Source: Amycolatopsis rubida (GTDB lineage: Bacteria > Actinomycetota > Actinomycetes > Mycobacteriales > Pseudonocardiaceae). Taken from it: a DNA stretch of 64,000 bases. The notes under the pieces were generated by a model. That model was not told the DNA's origin, made no database searches, and was given only the letters and a program-made list of their open reading frames with translations. Shown in pieces: positions 26,428-35,313 of this stretch (its first letter is position 1; each line of letters begins with the position of its first letter). The position numbers and the translations under genes are program-made. Location: assembly GCF_900115345.1 (NCBI RefSeq), contig NZ_FOWC01000009.1:124001-188000 (forward strand). Direction: 5' to 3'.

Positions 26428-27414
26428 GTGAGTGATGACGCGAACCGCCTCCTCCGTGCTGCCAGCCTGGCGACCCCGATGGCGTTGCGAGTCGCGGTGA
26501 CGCTCGGCCTGCCCGACCGGCTGCGCGCTCCTGGCACTGTCGACGACGTCGCAGCAGAACTGGATCTCTCGCCGATCGCGCTCGACGTCCTGCTCGGCCA
26601 CCTGGTCACCCTCGGCGTGGTCGAGCGCACCGACGAGGGCTACCTGACGACTGCGTACGGCGCGAATCTCTGCCAGGACAAGGAAAACGGCGTGGCCAAC
26701 CTCCTGCACCTGGACCGCGCCGCCGGTCGCGCCGAACTCGCTTTCGTCGAGCTGGCGCACAGCATCCGGACCGGCGAGGCGGCTTACTCCCGCCGTTATG
26801 GCAGGGATTTCTGGGCCGATCTCGCCGAACAACCGCATCTGCGGAAGTCTTTCGACCAGCAGATGACCAACCGGTTCCGCACGGAGATACCGCAAGTGGT
26901 CGCCGGAATCGACTGGTCTTCTTTCGCCGCGGTAGTCGACGTCGGCGGCGGTCGAGGAGATTTGCTCGCCGCAATCCTCGAAGAAAACCCGAAACTGCGC
27001 GCCCACCTGATCGACCTCGAACCGACCGCGAGCGAGGCCCGCGCCGCCTTCGCCGCCCGCGGCCTCGCGGACCGGGTCGAGGTACGCGGCGGCAGCTTCT
27101 TCGGTCCGCTCCCGGCTGGCGCGGATGCCTATGTCCTGGTGGACATCCTGCACAACTGGGACGACGAAAACGCCCGCCGCATCCTGAACCGGTGTGCGGA
27201 AGCGGCAGGCCGGTCCGGGCGGATTCTCGCCATCGAAGCGGTCAGCGGAATTCACGCGCGCACCGAAATGGACTTGGTCATGCTGGTCCATTTCGGTGGC
27301 CGTGAACGACGTGTGGAAGAATTCCGTGCTCTCGCCGATTCGACAGGTTTGGTTGTGGAATCGGCGACCCCGTTGACCGAACAACGAGGCCTCCTGGAAT
27401 TCCGCGTCGCCTAA
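26428..27414 (+). CDS. SAM-dependent O-methyltransferase (Methyltransf_2 family)
   Basis: A protein of 328 residues from the GTG at 26428, which has GGAG four bases upstream; a TTG at 26401 would add nine residues. The N-terminal part is the winged-helix dimerisation domain (ATPMALRVAVTLGLPDRLRA ... ELDLSPIALDVLLGHLVTLG). The catalytic part has motif I VVDVGGGRGDLLA, then LIDLEPTASEAR, GSFFGPLPAGADAYVLVDIL and HNWDDENARRIL. Such enzymes methylate hydroxyl groups of aromatic or polyketide products. No biosynthetic genes lie alongside. Confidence 0.85.
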   Translation: MSDDANRLLRAASLATPMALRVAVTLGLPDRLRAPGTVDDVAAELDLSPIALDVLLGHLVTLGVVERTDEGYLTTAYGANLCQDKENGVANLLHLDRAAGRAELAFVELAHSIRTGEAAYSRRYGRDFWADLAEQPHLRKSFDQQMTNRFRTEIPQVVAGIDWSSFAAVVDVGGGRGDLLAAILEENPKLRAHLIDLEPTASEARAAFAARGLADRVEVRGGSFFGPLPAGADAYVLVDILHNWDDENARRILNRCAEAAGRSGRILAIEAVSGIHARTEMDLVMLVHFGGRERRVEEFRALADSTGLVVESATPLTEQRGLLEFRVA

Positions 27415-27971
27415 CTCGGCGACCGTCCGAGCAACGCGACCAGCCGATCCAACGGCGGCGCGTCCTCGGCGACCGGCACCGGCGGCGCGAAGGGGCTCCG
27501 CTCCGGCGGAAGGTCAGCGAGTTTCGCCGCACTGAACGCGATTTCCCGCTCCACCAAGGCATCCTCGAACTTCGCCTCCTGCCCAGTGGCGCGAGCGAGA
27601 TCCCAGCCGTGCACGAGTTCCTCGACGATCCGCAGATGCAGCGCGGCGATCCCCGGAACCGTCCCGGCTGGGATCTCGAAAGTCCGCTCCAGCACCCCCG
27701 GCTGCCGGAACGCCGCGAGCAGACCGGCAACCGCGTCCCGATAGGCCGAGACCGGATCGCCGCCGAGCGCCTCGGCGGTATGAGGGTCCAGCGAGCCGCC
27801 CTCCTTGCCGCGCAGGACGGCGGTGAACAGCCGGTGTCCGAGGACCAGATGGTTCACCAGCTCGCGGACCGTCCACTCCGGGCACGGCGTCGGCGCGTCC
27901 CAGCGAGACACGCCAGCGACCAGCGCGCTGGTGGAGTCCAGGACCGCGGCCAGATCGTCGACAGGGTTCAT
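27411..27971 (-). CDS. TIGR03086-type DinB/mycothiol-dependent metal-binding protein
   Basis: A 186-residue protein starting at 27971. It has the N-terminal four-helix bundle of the maleylpyruvate isomerase/DinB group: TPCPEWTVRELVNHLVLGHR near residue 30, and ALHLRIVEELVHGWDLARAT with the metal-binding histidine near 110. The family typically reads PCPdWtvrdLvnHlv. Function is unknown; many members are thought to be mycothiol-dependent. It is divergent from the sigma factor gene by 66 bases, and its stop overlaps the convergent methyltransferase stop. Confidence 0.78.
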   Translation of the reverse strand: MNPVDDLAAVLDSTSALVAGVSRWDAPTPCPEWTVRELVNHLVLGHRLFTAVLRGKEGGSLDPHTAEALGGDPVSAYRDAVAGLLAAFRQPGVLERTFEIPAGTVPGIAALHLRIVEELVHGWDLARATGQEAKFEDALVEREIAFSAAKLADLPPERSPFAPPVPVAEDAPPLDRLVALLGRSPS

Positions 27972-28037
27972 CGTTTCGCCTTTCTCAGGGGCCACCAGTA
28001 CCGACACCGCCCGCCCGGGAAACGGAACGATGGCAGG

Positions 28038-29006
28038 ATGCCAGAGGTGGGCCAGGACATTCTCGATCGCGCACGGGCCGGAGACGCGCACGCCTTCCGC
28101 GAGCTGGTCGAGCCCTATCGGCACGAGCTGCAAGTGCACTGTTACCGCATCCTCGGCTCCCTCGCCGACGCCGAAGACCTCCTGCAAGAAACGCTCCTCG
28201 CCGCCTGGCGCGGGCTGGACGGCTACGCCGGTCGCGCCTCGGTGCGCTCCTGGCTGTACCGGATCGCCACCAACCGCTGCCTCAACGCCCTCCGCGACGC
28301 AGGCCGTCGCGTCCCGGCCGAACCGTCGCCGCCGTTCACCCCGACCGAGCCCACGCGCCGCACCGAGGTGACCTGGTTGCAGCCCGTGCCGGACGACCCC
28401 GCCGCGCACTACAGCGCCAAGGAAACCTTCGAGCTGGCGTTCGTCGCGGCCCTGCAGAAACTCCCGCCGCGCCAGGCCGCTGTCCTCCTGCTCCGGGACG
28501 TACTCGACTACTCGACCGCCGAGGTCGCCGACCTGCTGGAGACCAGCTCCACCGCGGTCAAAGGCGCCTTGCAACGCGCGCGAGCCAAGCTGCGGCAGAC
28601 CGTCGAACCCGCTCCGCCAGCACCACGCGAACGGGAGATCGCGCAACGGTTCGCGGACGCGTTCAGCGAGGGAGACGTCGAAGGCGTAGTCGCCCTCCTG
28701 ACCGACGACGGCTGGCTCGCTATGCCGCCCGCCCCGCACGAATACGTCGGCCGCGAGGCCATCACCGCGTTCCTCACCAGGTTCGGGCAGTGGCGCGGCA
28801 CTCGACGGTTCCGCCTGTTCCCGACCCGCGCCAACACCCATCCGGCCTTCGCCTGCTACCTCACCGAACCCGACGGAACGGTGGGGTGTCCCGCCGGAAT
28901 CCTCGTCCTCGCGCCGTGGGGCGACCGCATCCGCACCGTCACCTGGTTCCTCGAACCCGAGTTGTTCCCGCGCTTCGGCCTGCCCGCGGAGGTGAAGGTG
29001 TGCTGA
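28038..29006 (+). CDS. ECF sigma factor with C-terminal SnoaL-like domain
   Basis: A 322-residue protein. Sigma region 2 includes ELVEPYRHELQVHCYRILGS and DAEDLLQETLLAAWRGLDGY. Region 4 includes LPPRQAAVLLLRDVLDYSTA and LLETSSTAVKGALQRARAKL. The last 110 residues (REIAQRFADAFSEGDVEGVV onwards) form an NTF2/SnoaL-like domain. This layout matches the SigX5 (TIGR02960)/ECF56-like group, where the extra domain is thought to replace an anti-sigma factor. No anti-sigma gene is adjacent. Confidence 0.85.
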   Translation: MPEVGQDILDRARAGDAHAFRELVEPYRHELQVHCYRILGSLADAEDLLQETLLAAWRGLDGYAGRASVRSWLYRIATNRCLNALRDAGRRVPAEPSPPFTPTEPTRRTEVTWLQPVPDDPAAHYSAKETFELAFVAALQKLPPRQAAVLLLRDVLDYSTAEVADLLETSSTAVKGALQRARAKLRQTVEPAPPAPREREIAQRFADAFSEGDVEGVVALLTDDGWLAMPPAPHEYVGREAITAFLTRFGQWRGTRRFRLFPTRANTHPAFACYLTEPDGTVGCPAGILVLAPWGDRIRTVTWFLEPELFPRFGLPAEVKVC

Positions 29007-30166
29007 CCACCCTGGCGATCCAGAACTACCGCTCGCTGCGTGACCTGGTGCTGCCGCTGTCGCAGCTCACCGTGATCGTCGGCGCGAACGGCACCGGCAA
29101 GTCCAGCCTGTACCGCGCGCTGCGGCTGCTGGCCGACGCGGGACGCAACGGCGCGGTCGCCGCTCTGGCCGGAGAAGGCGGTCTGCCCTCGACGCTGTGG
29201 GCGGGTCCGGAGAAGATCGGCCGAGCCGTTCGCGAGGGACGGTCACCGGTGCAACCCGTGCAGCGCACCACCTCGGTTGGGCTGCGGCTCGGCTATTCCG
29301 GCGACGAATTCGGCTACGCCCTCGACTTCGGCCTGCCCGTGCCCAGTCGCGAGCCCTCTCCAACTGCTTTCAACCTGGACCCGGAATACAAACGCGAATG
29401 CGTCTGGCACGGCCCGGTACCGCACCCGTCCGCACTGCTGGCCGACCGCTCCGGCACGAGAGTCCGCATCCGCGACGAGTCCGGATCCTGGGTCGAGAGC
29501 GGGCACTCGATCGGCCTCACTGACAGCATGCTGAGCGAATTCGCCGACCCGCGCCGGTGCCCGGAACTCCTGATCGTCCGCGACCGAGTCCGCGGGTGGC
29601 GGTTCTACGACCACTTCCGCACCGACGCCGACGCCCCGGGAAGGCAAAGCCGCATCGGCACCCGCACCTGGGCTCTGGACCACGACGGCGGCGACCTGGC
29701 CGCGGCTCTGCGCACCATCCAGGAATCCACCGACGCCGACGCCCTGACCACCGCGATCGACGACGCCTTCCCCGGATCGTCCGTGGAAATAGCCGTCACC
29801 GACGGCCGTTTCGACCTCCTCTTCCACCAACACGGCCTGCTGCGCCCGCTCAGCGCCGCCGAACTCTCCGACGGCACCCTGCGCTACCTGCTCTGGGCCG
29901 CGGCGCTGCTGAGCCCGCGCCCGCCGGAGCTGCTGGTCCTGAACGAACCGGAAACCAGCCTGCACCCGGACCTGCTGCCAGCGCTGGCCGCGTTGATCAC
30001 CGCCGCGGCGAAGAAGACGCAGCTGCTGGTGGTGTCGCATTCCCAGCTGCTGGTCCGGTTTCTCGAGGACGCCTCGGTACTGGAACTGGAGAAGGATTTC
30101 GGCGCGACGGTGGTCGCTGGACAGGGACGGCTGGACCAACCGGCTTGGCATTGGCCGAAACGCTAG
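29000..30166 (+). CDS. AAA-family ATPase (RecF/SMC-like, COG4637 type)
   Basis: A 388-residue protein. The GTG at 29000 overlaps the sigma factor stop by seven bases and has GGAGGTGAAG ahead. Walker A is IVGANGTGKSSLYRALRLLA near residue 27. Walker B and signature regions are LSAAELSDGTLRYLLWAAAL, ELLVLNEPETSLHPDLL and LLVVSHSQLLV near 280-345. This is an ABC-like ATPase with an internal insert and no TOPRIM domain, so it is not an OLD nuclease. Partners and function are unknown; coupling to the sigma factor suggests co-expression. Confidence 0.8.
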   Translation: MLTTLAIQNYRSLRDLVLPLSQLTVIVGANGTGKSSLYRALRLLADAGRNGAVAALAGEGGLPSTLWAGPEKIGRAVREGRSPVQPVQRTTSVGLRLGYSGDEFGYALDFGLPVPSREPSPTAFNLDPEYKRECVWHGPVPHPSALLADRSGTRVRIRDESGSWVESGHSIGLTDSMLSEFADPRRCPELLIVRDRVRGWRFYDHFRTDADAPGRQSRIGTRTWALDHDGGDLAAALRTIQESTDADALTTAIDDAFPGSSVEIAVTDGRFDLLFHQHGLLRPLSAAELSDGTLRYLLWAAALLSPRPPELLVLNEPETSLHPDLLPALAALITAAAKKTQLLVVSHSQLLVRFLEDASVLELEKDFGATVVAGQGRLDQPAWHWPKR

Positions 30167-30960
30167 CGCTTGGTCCGCTGCCCCTCCGCCAGCTGCTCGG
30201 TGATCGCCTCCGCACTGAGATGGCGTTGCACCGCCGCCGCCAACCGCGGCGCGATCCCGCCGAGCAGCGCCGTCAGCCGCAACCCGAACGGAGCCACGTC
30301 GATCTCGGCAATGTCGCGTTCAATCGCCCGCACCGTCGCCCGCGCGACGTCGTCCGTTGTCCGGGCACCGACGCCGGGCGGCAAGATCGCACCCGAATCA
30401 GCGAACATGCCCGCATCGCTGATGTAACCCCGAAACACCGACGACACACCAACATTGAACGGGCGCGAGTCCTCCGGCAGCGCGAGTGCAAAGCCGCGTA
30501 GCCCGAACTTCGTCGCGTTGTACAGCGAAGCCTGCCCGGACGCGGTCTTCCCGGACAGCGACGAGATGAAGACGAGGTGCGCGCGCCGCCGTGCGAGCAT
30601 CTGCTCGGCGACCAGCTTCGCCAGCACGACCGGCGCACGCAGGTTCACCTCAAGCGCCCGGTCGACCTGGTCGAGTGAATAGCCGGCCAGCAACCCGGTC
30701 GCGGGAAGTGCCGCGTTCGCGACGACGATGTCGATTTCCCCAGCAGCAGCGAGAAGTTCCTCGACCGCACCACGATCAGCGAGGTCAGCCGGAACCGCGC
30801 GGCCGCCCACCTGCGCGGCCAGCGGTTCGAGCAGTTCGGCCCGGCGTCCGGTCAGCACGGGATCGGCACCGTGCGCGGCCAGTGTGCGGGCGAGCGTCCG
30901 GCCGATTCCGCCGGTCGCTCCGGTCAGCAAGGTCTTCGCGCCCCGCAGTTTTTTCGGCAT
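30163..30960 (-). CDS. Short-chain dehydrogenase/reductase
   Basis: A 265-residue protein from the ATG at 30960; the open frame upstream lacks SDR sequence. It has the cofactor motif TLLTGATGGIGRTLARTLAA, the NAG-type motif VVANAALPA, and the catalytic Ser ... Tyr-x3-Lys in FISSLSGKTASGQASLYNATK. It reduces or oxidises an unknown carbonyl or alcohol. The stop overlaps the convergent ATPase stop within CTAG. A frameshifted AraC gene lies upstream on the same strand. Confidence 0.82.
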   Translation of the reverse strand: MPKKLRGAKTLLTGATGGIGRTLARTLAAHGADPVLTGRRAELLEPLAAQVGGRAVPADLADRGAVEELLAAAGEIDIVVANAALPATGLLAGYSLDQVDRALEVNLRAPVVLAKLVAEQMLARRRAHLVFISSLSGKTASGQASLYNATKFGLRGFALALPEDSRPFNVGVSSVFRGYISDAGMFADSGAILPPGVGARTTDDVARATVRAIERDIAEIDVAPFGLRLTALLGGIAPRLAAAVQRHLSAEAITEQLAEGQRTKR

Positions 30961-31006
30961 GCCCGCAGGGAGCCGCGAGTGGAACCGGCGGGTATTGCAC
31001 AAATGT

Positions 31007-31788
31007 TCAGGCGAACGCGCTGCGATCCGCCGCGAACCCCGGGTCACCGGCCAGGACACCTGGCCTCACCCCGGCGAACGCCACGACATTCCGGTGCAGA
31101 TGCGACTGGTCGGCGTACCCGTACCCGGGAGCGACCTCGGCCGCACTGGCCCCGGCCGCCAGCCGGCGCGCGGCATGGTCGAAACGCACCAGCTTCGCCG
31201 CTCGCTTCGGCGGCACTCCGACCCGCGCCCGGAACCGGTCCCACAACCGCCGCCTGCTCCACCCGAACTCGGCCGCCAGCGACTCGACCCGCACCCGGCC
31301 GCGGCTCTGGACGATCCGCCGCCAAGCCCACGCAACCTCGGGATCCGCCGCCGGAACCGCTGAGATCCGGCGGGCGAAAGCGGCTTCCACCAGCGCGAAC
31401 CGAGTGTCCCATGAACCGGTTTCGCTCAGCTGGTCCCGAAGCCGATCGGCGTCCCGGCCCCACAGTTCGGCCAGCCCGGCCGTCCGGTCCAGTTCCGCGG
31501 GCCCAGTACCCAACCCGGCAGCAGCGAGCGGCGGCAACCGGACTTCGACGCATGCGACGCCCTCTCCCGGATCCGCACGCCGCGCGGCGCGAGCCCGGCG
31601 ACGAAACTGCCGTGCTGCGCGCCGTCGTCGAGAAGGAGCTTGCCGTCGCCGAACTCCAGCACCACCGTGATCGCCGGATGCGGCACGACCCGCAGCTCGA
31701 CCGTCCCGCCCGTCCGGTGCCGGAATCCGCCAAGGGGGAACGGGCCCGCGTGACTGGGCCGCGCGACCTCCCAGACAGGGTTCTCCAC
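31007..31788 (-). pseudogene. AraC-family regulator interrupted by a frameshift
   Basis: The N-terminal part (from GTG 31788: VWEVARPSHAGPFPLGGFRH ... ITVVLEFGDGKLLLDDGAQH) is in one minus-strand frame. The rest, including the C-terminal HTH_18 domain (SLAAEFGWSRRRLWDRFRAR ... GYADQSHLHRNVVAFAGVRP), is in another. The frames must be joined near 31550, where RIRERA should continue into CVEVRLPPL. A one-base change would restore a protein of about 260 residues, so this is either a recent pseudogene or a sequencing error. Confidence 0.72.
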
Positions 31789-31798
31789 GGTGTAAGAG

Positions 31799-33067
31799 TC
31801 AGCGAGGCCGAACGGGTCGTCGTGCGCGAGTCGTCTTCCCCGGCGTCCGGACCGGCCGGTACGGCTCCGGCACCGGCAACCGCAGGATCCGCCCGATCTT
31901 TCCCGGCCCGAGATGGTTCAAGTCCGCCACTGCCGCGGGTTCGTGCCGGGCACAGCTGGCGAGCACGCCGAACAGGAACATGGTCACGATCAGCGACGTC
32001 CCGCCGTAGGACACCAGCGGCAGCGTCACCCCGGTGACCGGCAGCGCGTTCACCACGTACCCGATGTTGACCGCCGCCTGCGCCACCAGCAGCACGGTGA
32101 TCGTCGCGGCCACGATGCGGATCCACGGGTCGAGGTTGCGCGTCGCGATCCGCAGGCCGACCAGCGCGAGCCCACCGAACAGCAGCAGCACGACCGCGCA
32201 GCCGAGGAAGCCGAGCTCCTCACCGATCAGCGCGAAAATGAAGTCGTTCTGCACGTTCGGCAGGTACTTCCATTTCGACGCGCCCTGTCCGAGCCCGACG
32301 CCGAACAACCCGCCCTCGGCGAGGGCGTACTGCGCCTGCACCGCTTGGTATCCGGCACCGGAGGTGTCCGCGTCGGGGGAGAGGAACGACAGCACGCGCG
32401 CGAGCCGGTAGTCCGCGATCAGCGCGAGCACCACGAACCCGCCGACGCCGCCGGCCAGCAGCGCGGCGAAGAGTCGTCCCGGCGCGCCGGAGAACCACAG
32501 CAGCGACAGCAGCACGATGCCGAGCGAGATCGTCCCGCTGAGGTTCGGCTGCGCCATCACCAGGGCGAACATCAGCAGCGCGACCGGCACCAGCGGGACC
32601 AGCAGGTGCCGCCAGTGGTGCAGCAGCCGGGCTTTCACCACGAGAATGTGCGCGCCCCACAAGGTCAACGCGACCTTCGCGACCTCGACCGGTTGCAGCG
32701 TCAGCGGTCCGAGCGCGAACCATCGCTGCGCCCCGTTCACCTTCGCGCCGAGCGGGGTGAGCACGAGCGCGAGCATCGCCAGTGTCACGAGCATCAGCAT
32801 CGGCGAGAGGGACCGGATCCGCCGCAACGGGAGCCGAAGCCCGGCCCACAGCGCGACCAGGCCGACGAGGACGAAAATGACGTGCTTCTGGAACGTGCTG
32901 TACACGCCGCCCGGCTGCGCGGAAGACGCCGACAGCACCATGATGACGCCGAGCAGCGTGAGCAGACCGCACAGCGCGAGCACGAGGTGGAACGACGCCA
33001 GCGGCCGGGAGAGCCAGCCGACGATCGCGACCGGAACCCGGGTCCGTCTGTTCCGTGTCGTAGCCAC
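31799..33067 (-). CDS. FtsW/RodA-family peptidoglycan glycosyltransferase (SEDS)
   Basis: A 422-residue integral membrane protein with about ten hydrophobic segments. Conserved SEDS sequences are GAQRWFALGPLTLQPVEVAK near 113, ADTSGAGYQAVQAQYALAEG near 237, NDFIFALIGEELGFLG near 274, and VTGVTLPLVSYGGTSLIVTM near 350. The enzyme polymerises lipid II. It lies outside a division gene cluster, so it is probably a paralogue of the main FtsW. A LytR-CpsA-Psr gene lies 110 bases upstream on the same strand, giving a small cell-wall unit. Confidence 0.88.
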   Translation of the reverse strand: MATTRNRRTRVPVAIVGWLSRPLASFHLVLALCGLLTLLGVIMVLSASSAQPGGVYSTFQKHVIFVLVGLVALWAGLRLPLRRIRSLSPMLMLVTLAMLALVLTPLGAKVNGAQRWFALGPLTLQPVEVAKVALTLWGAHILVVKARLLHHWRHLLVPLVPVALLMFALVMAQPNLSGTISLGIVLLSLLWFSGAPGRLFAALLAGGVGGFVVLALIADYRLARVLSFLSPDADTSGAGYQAVQAQYALAEGGLFGVGLGQGASKWKYLPNVQNDFIFALIGEELGFLGCAVVLLLFGGLALVGLRIATRNLDPWIRIVAATITVLLVAQAAVNIGYVVNALPVTGVTLPLVSYGGTSLIVTMFLFGVLASCARHEPAAVADLNHLGPGKIGRILRLPVPEPYRPVRTPGKTTRARRPVRPR

Positions 33068-33177
33068 TCGCGCACCGCCGTCCGCCGATTTTCGGGCGCG
33101 GGAGTGAACGCGCCGGGCCGATTATGCCCTAACCGTCCGGATAGGACACCGAGGCGCGCGGGTTTCCGTCGCTGAAG

Positions 33178-34389
33178 TTATTTCACACAAGGGATTCCGC
33201 CTCCGCTCAGCGCCGGCGGGGGAGCGGGAGCGCCGCTGCTGTGCGTCATCGGGGTCACGTACGCGGCCGGCGTCGGCACCGGAGCACCGCTGAGCAGTCG
33301 CGCGACCAGGGACTGGATTTGCCCGGTATTGACGAAGTTGACGTCTTCGCCGGACGGGCTCTTGCCGAAATGGTCGACCGGAAGGGTTACGAAACTGACC
33401 TTCCCGCCGGTCAGGCTGGACGCTTGTTTCGCGAGCGCGAGCAGGTCCAGTGAACTGTCGACCGCGGTGTTCTGCTTCGCGACGTCCATGATCCCTTGGA
33501 GTTTCGCCGGATCCGTGAAGGTTCCGCCCTGGTTGAGCTGATAGACCAGCGAAGAGATGAACGCCTGTTGCCTGCGTTCGCGGTCGAGGTCGGTGAAATT
33601 GAGTGCTGGATGCACGTTGTCGCGGCGCTGCCGGACGAATTCGACGGCCTGTTCGGCACTGATCTCCTGCTGGCCGGCGTGGAAATTCGCGCCCGAGTAG
33701 CTGTCCTGGGTGTCCTCGTTGAGGCACACCGTGATCGGCTGGACGACCTGGGCGATCTCGAAGAACGCCACGAGGGTGACCTCGACGAAATGGTCGATCG
33801 GGACGCCGCCGAGGAATTTCCGCACGGTGTCGATTTCCGCCCGGCGGCCCGCGTCCCTGGCTTGCTGCTCGCGCTGGGATTTGTCGGTGGCATTCCGCGA
33901 GACGAGCTGTTTGGCCTTTTCGTCGAACGCCAGCCCGTAGGCTTGCTTGATCTTGCCCTTGCACACGTTGTCCGGGCAGCCCGCCAGCGGAACGTAATCG
34001 TCGCGCGGAATCGAGAGTGACGTGGCCTTGCCGCCGTCGCCGGGGACGTGCAGCAGCATCAGCACATTGGCGTTGTAGCCGCCGTCCTGCTGATCCCCGG
34101 CGTGCAGCGAGTTGTAGATGTCCTTCGGCAGCGGGTTGCCGTTCTCGTCGAGCCGCGAATCGAGGCCCATGATCAGGATGTTGGTGTCGCCGCCGCTGGA
34201 GGTCGACTGTCCGTCGAGCACGTCGGAAACCTGCAGCCCGGACACGACGCCGTGGTAGGCCGCCCAGCCGTACCCGGTCAGCGAGAGCGTCAACGCGGCC
34301 GCGAGGGCCAGCGCGACCCGGCCGGTGATTCGCCTTCGCCGGGCCGCGGCGCGGGCAGCGACGCCACGTCTGTCGTGAGGGTCGGTCAT
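33178..34389 (-). CDS. LytR-CpsA-Psr (LCP) family cell-wall ligase
   Basis: A 403-residue protein from the ATG at 34389. A short basic N-terminus is followed by one membrane anchor (VALALAAALTLSLTGYGW, residues 25-45). The LCP domain has NILIMGLDSR, SLSIPRDDYVPL, the KIKQAYGLAF segment, DHFVEVTLVAFFEIAQVV and a D..R..RQQ segment (LDRERRQQAFISSL). LCP enzymes transfer arabinogalactan or other polymers to peptidoglycan. The proline-rich tail ends in CVK. Confidence 0.87.
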   Translation of the reverse strand: MTDPHDRRGVAARAAARRRRITGRVALALAAALTLSLTGYGWAAYHGVVSGLQVSDVLDGQSTSSGGDTNILIMGLDSRLDENGNPLPKDIYNSLHAGDQQDGGYNANVLMLLHVPGDGGKATSLSIPRDDYVPLAGCPDNVCKGKIKQAYGLAFDEKAKQLVSRNATDKSQREQQARDAGRRAEIDTVRKFLGGVPIDHFVEVTLVAFFEIAQVVQPITVCLNEDTQDSYSGANFHAGQQEISAEQAVEFVRQRRDNVHPALNFTDLDRERRQQAFISSLVYQLNQGGTFTDPAKLQGIMDVAKQNTAVDSSLDLLALAKQASSLTGGKVSFVTLPVDHFGKSPSGEDVNFVNTGQIQSLVARLLSGAPVPTPAAYVTPMTHSSGAPAPPPALSGGGIPCVK

Positions 34390-34734
34390 CAGGCCTTCCG
34401 GTGCCGGGGCGTCATGGTTAACCACTGTTCTGCACACTCGCTGTGGACACGCTGAGAAGGAAGCTCACGCAGAGTTAACCCAGAGCCAGGTGGACGAGCT
34501 TCCCGGCGACGAGCGCCATCGCCGGGAGCAGATTCGCCCCAGGCTCGCATCGCCCTCACCTCCCCGCGTTTCCCGGCTCGCGGGCTACTCAACGCCACCG
34601 GCCGGACAACTGTCAATCAATTGTACAAGTGTTTTAGTTATCAAGGTGACCCAGGTCACTGCCGGGCTGATGTCGAGAACGCCGTCCGGGCTCCGTCCCC
34701 GCAGCATCTGACCGCATCTGAGAAGGAGACCGCG
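34390..34734. promoter_or_regulatory. Divergent intergenic region with two palindromes
   Basis: No gene is seen here. TGGTTAACCA (34415-34424) is a perfect ten-base palindrome close to the LCP start. GTGACC-CA-GGTCAC (34646-34659) fits GTGA-N6-TCAC, the half-sites of CRP/GlxR-type regulators, upstream of the gene at 34735. An A/T-rich stretch with TTGTACAA (34621-34628) may hold that gene's promoter. Confidence 0.45.
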
Positions 34735-35241
34735 ATGGAACCGCAGGAAGTCGCCGAAGTCCTGAACCGCCCGCTCAGCCGTGAACTGCTCGCCCGCGAC
34801 CTGACCCGGCTGGCCTACGTCGCGAAGGACGGCACTCCGCGCAGCATCCCGATCGCGTTCAGCTGGAATGGTGCCGAGGTTGTCCTGTGCACCACCAAGA
34901 ACGCTCCGAAACTGCCGTCGCTGCGGGCGAATCCGATGGTCGCGCTGACGATCGACACCGAGTCGCACCCGCCGAAGATCCTGCTCGTGCGCGGGCGCGC
35001 CGAACTGGACTATGTCGACGGGATCCCGCAGGAGTACCTGGAAATAAACGGTTCCTACGAGATGACGGCCGAACAGCGCGTCGAATGGGAGGCCGAAATC
35101 CGCTCCCTCTACGTCGAGGGCATGGTCCGCATCGTCGTCACCCCGACCTGGGCGAAACTGATCGACTTCGAGACCACGTTGCCGTCCGCGGTCGAGGAAC
35201 TGGTGCGGCGGCGAGCGCGAGCGGAGGCGAACGCCGGGTAG
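34735..35241 (+). CDS. Pyridoxamine 5'-phosphate oxidase-like (split-barrel) protein
   Basis: A 168-residue protein preceded by AAGGAG. It has the split-barrel flavin/F420-binding pattern: LAYVAKDGTPRSIPIAFSWN, VVLCTTKNAPKLPSLRANPM, VALTIDTESHPPKILLVRGR, then VEGMVRIVVTPTWAKLIDFE. Such small proteins bind FMN, F420 or heme; the substrate is unknown. A CRP-like site lies about 75 bases upstream. Confidence 0.8.
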   Translation: MEPQEVAEVLNRPLSRELLARDLTRLAYVAKDGTPRSIPIAFSWNGAEVVLCTTKNAPKLPSLRANPMVALTIDTESHPPKILLVRGRAELDYVDGIPQEYLEINGSYEMTAEQRVEWEAEIRSLYVEGMVRIVVTPTWAKLIDFETTLPSAVEELVRRRARAEANAG

Positions 35242-35313
35242 CCGGTCGCTGATCCACTACACTGAATCGTCTACACGCGAACGTGATTCCCTCGACGCGC
35301 GAAGGCGGAGCGC

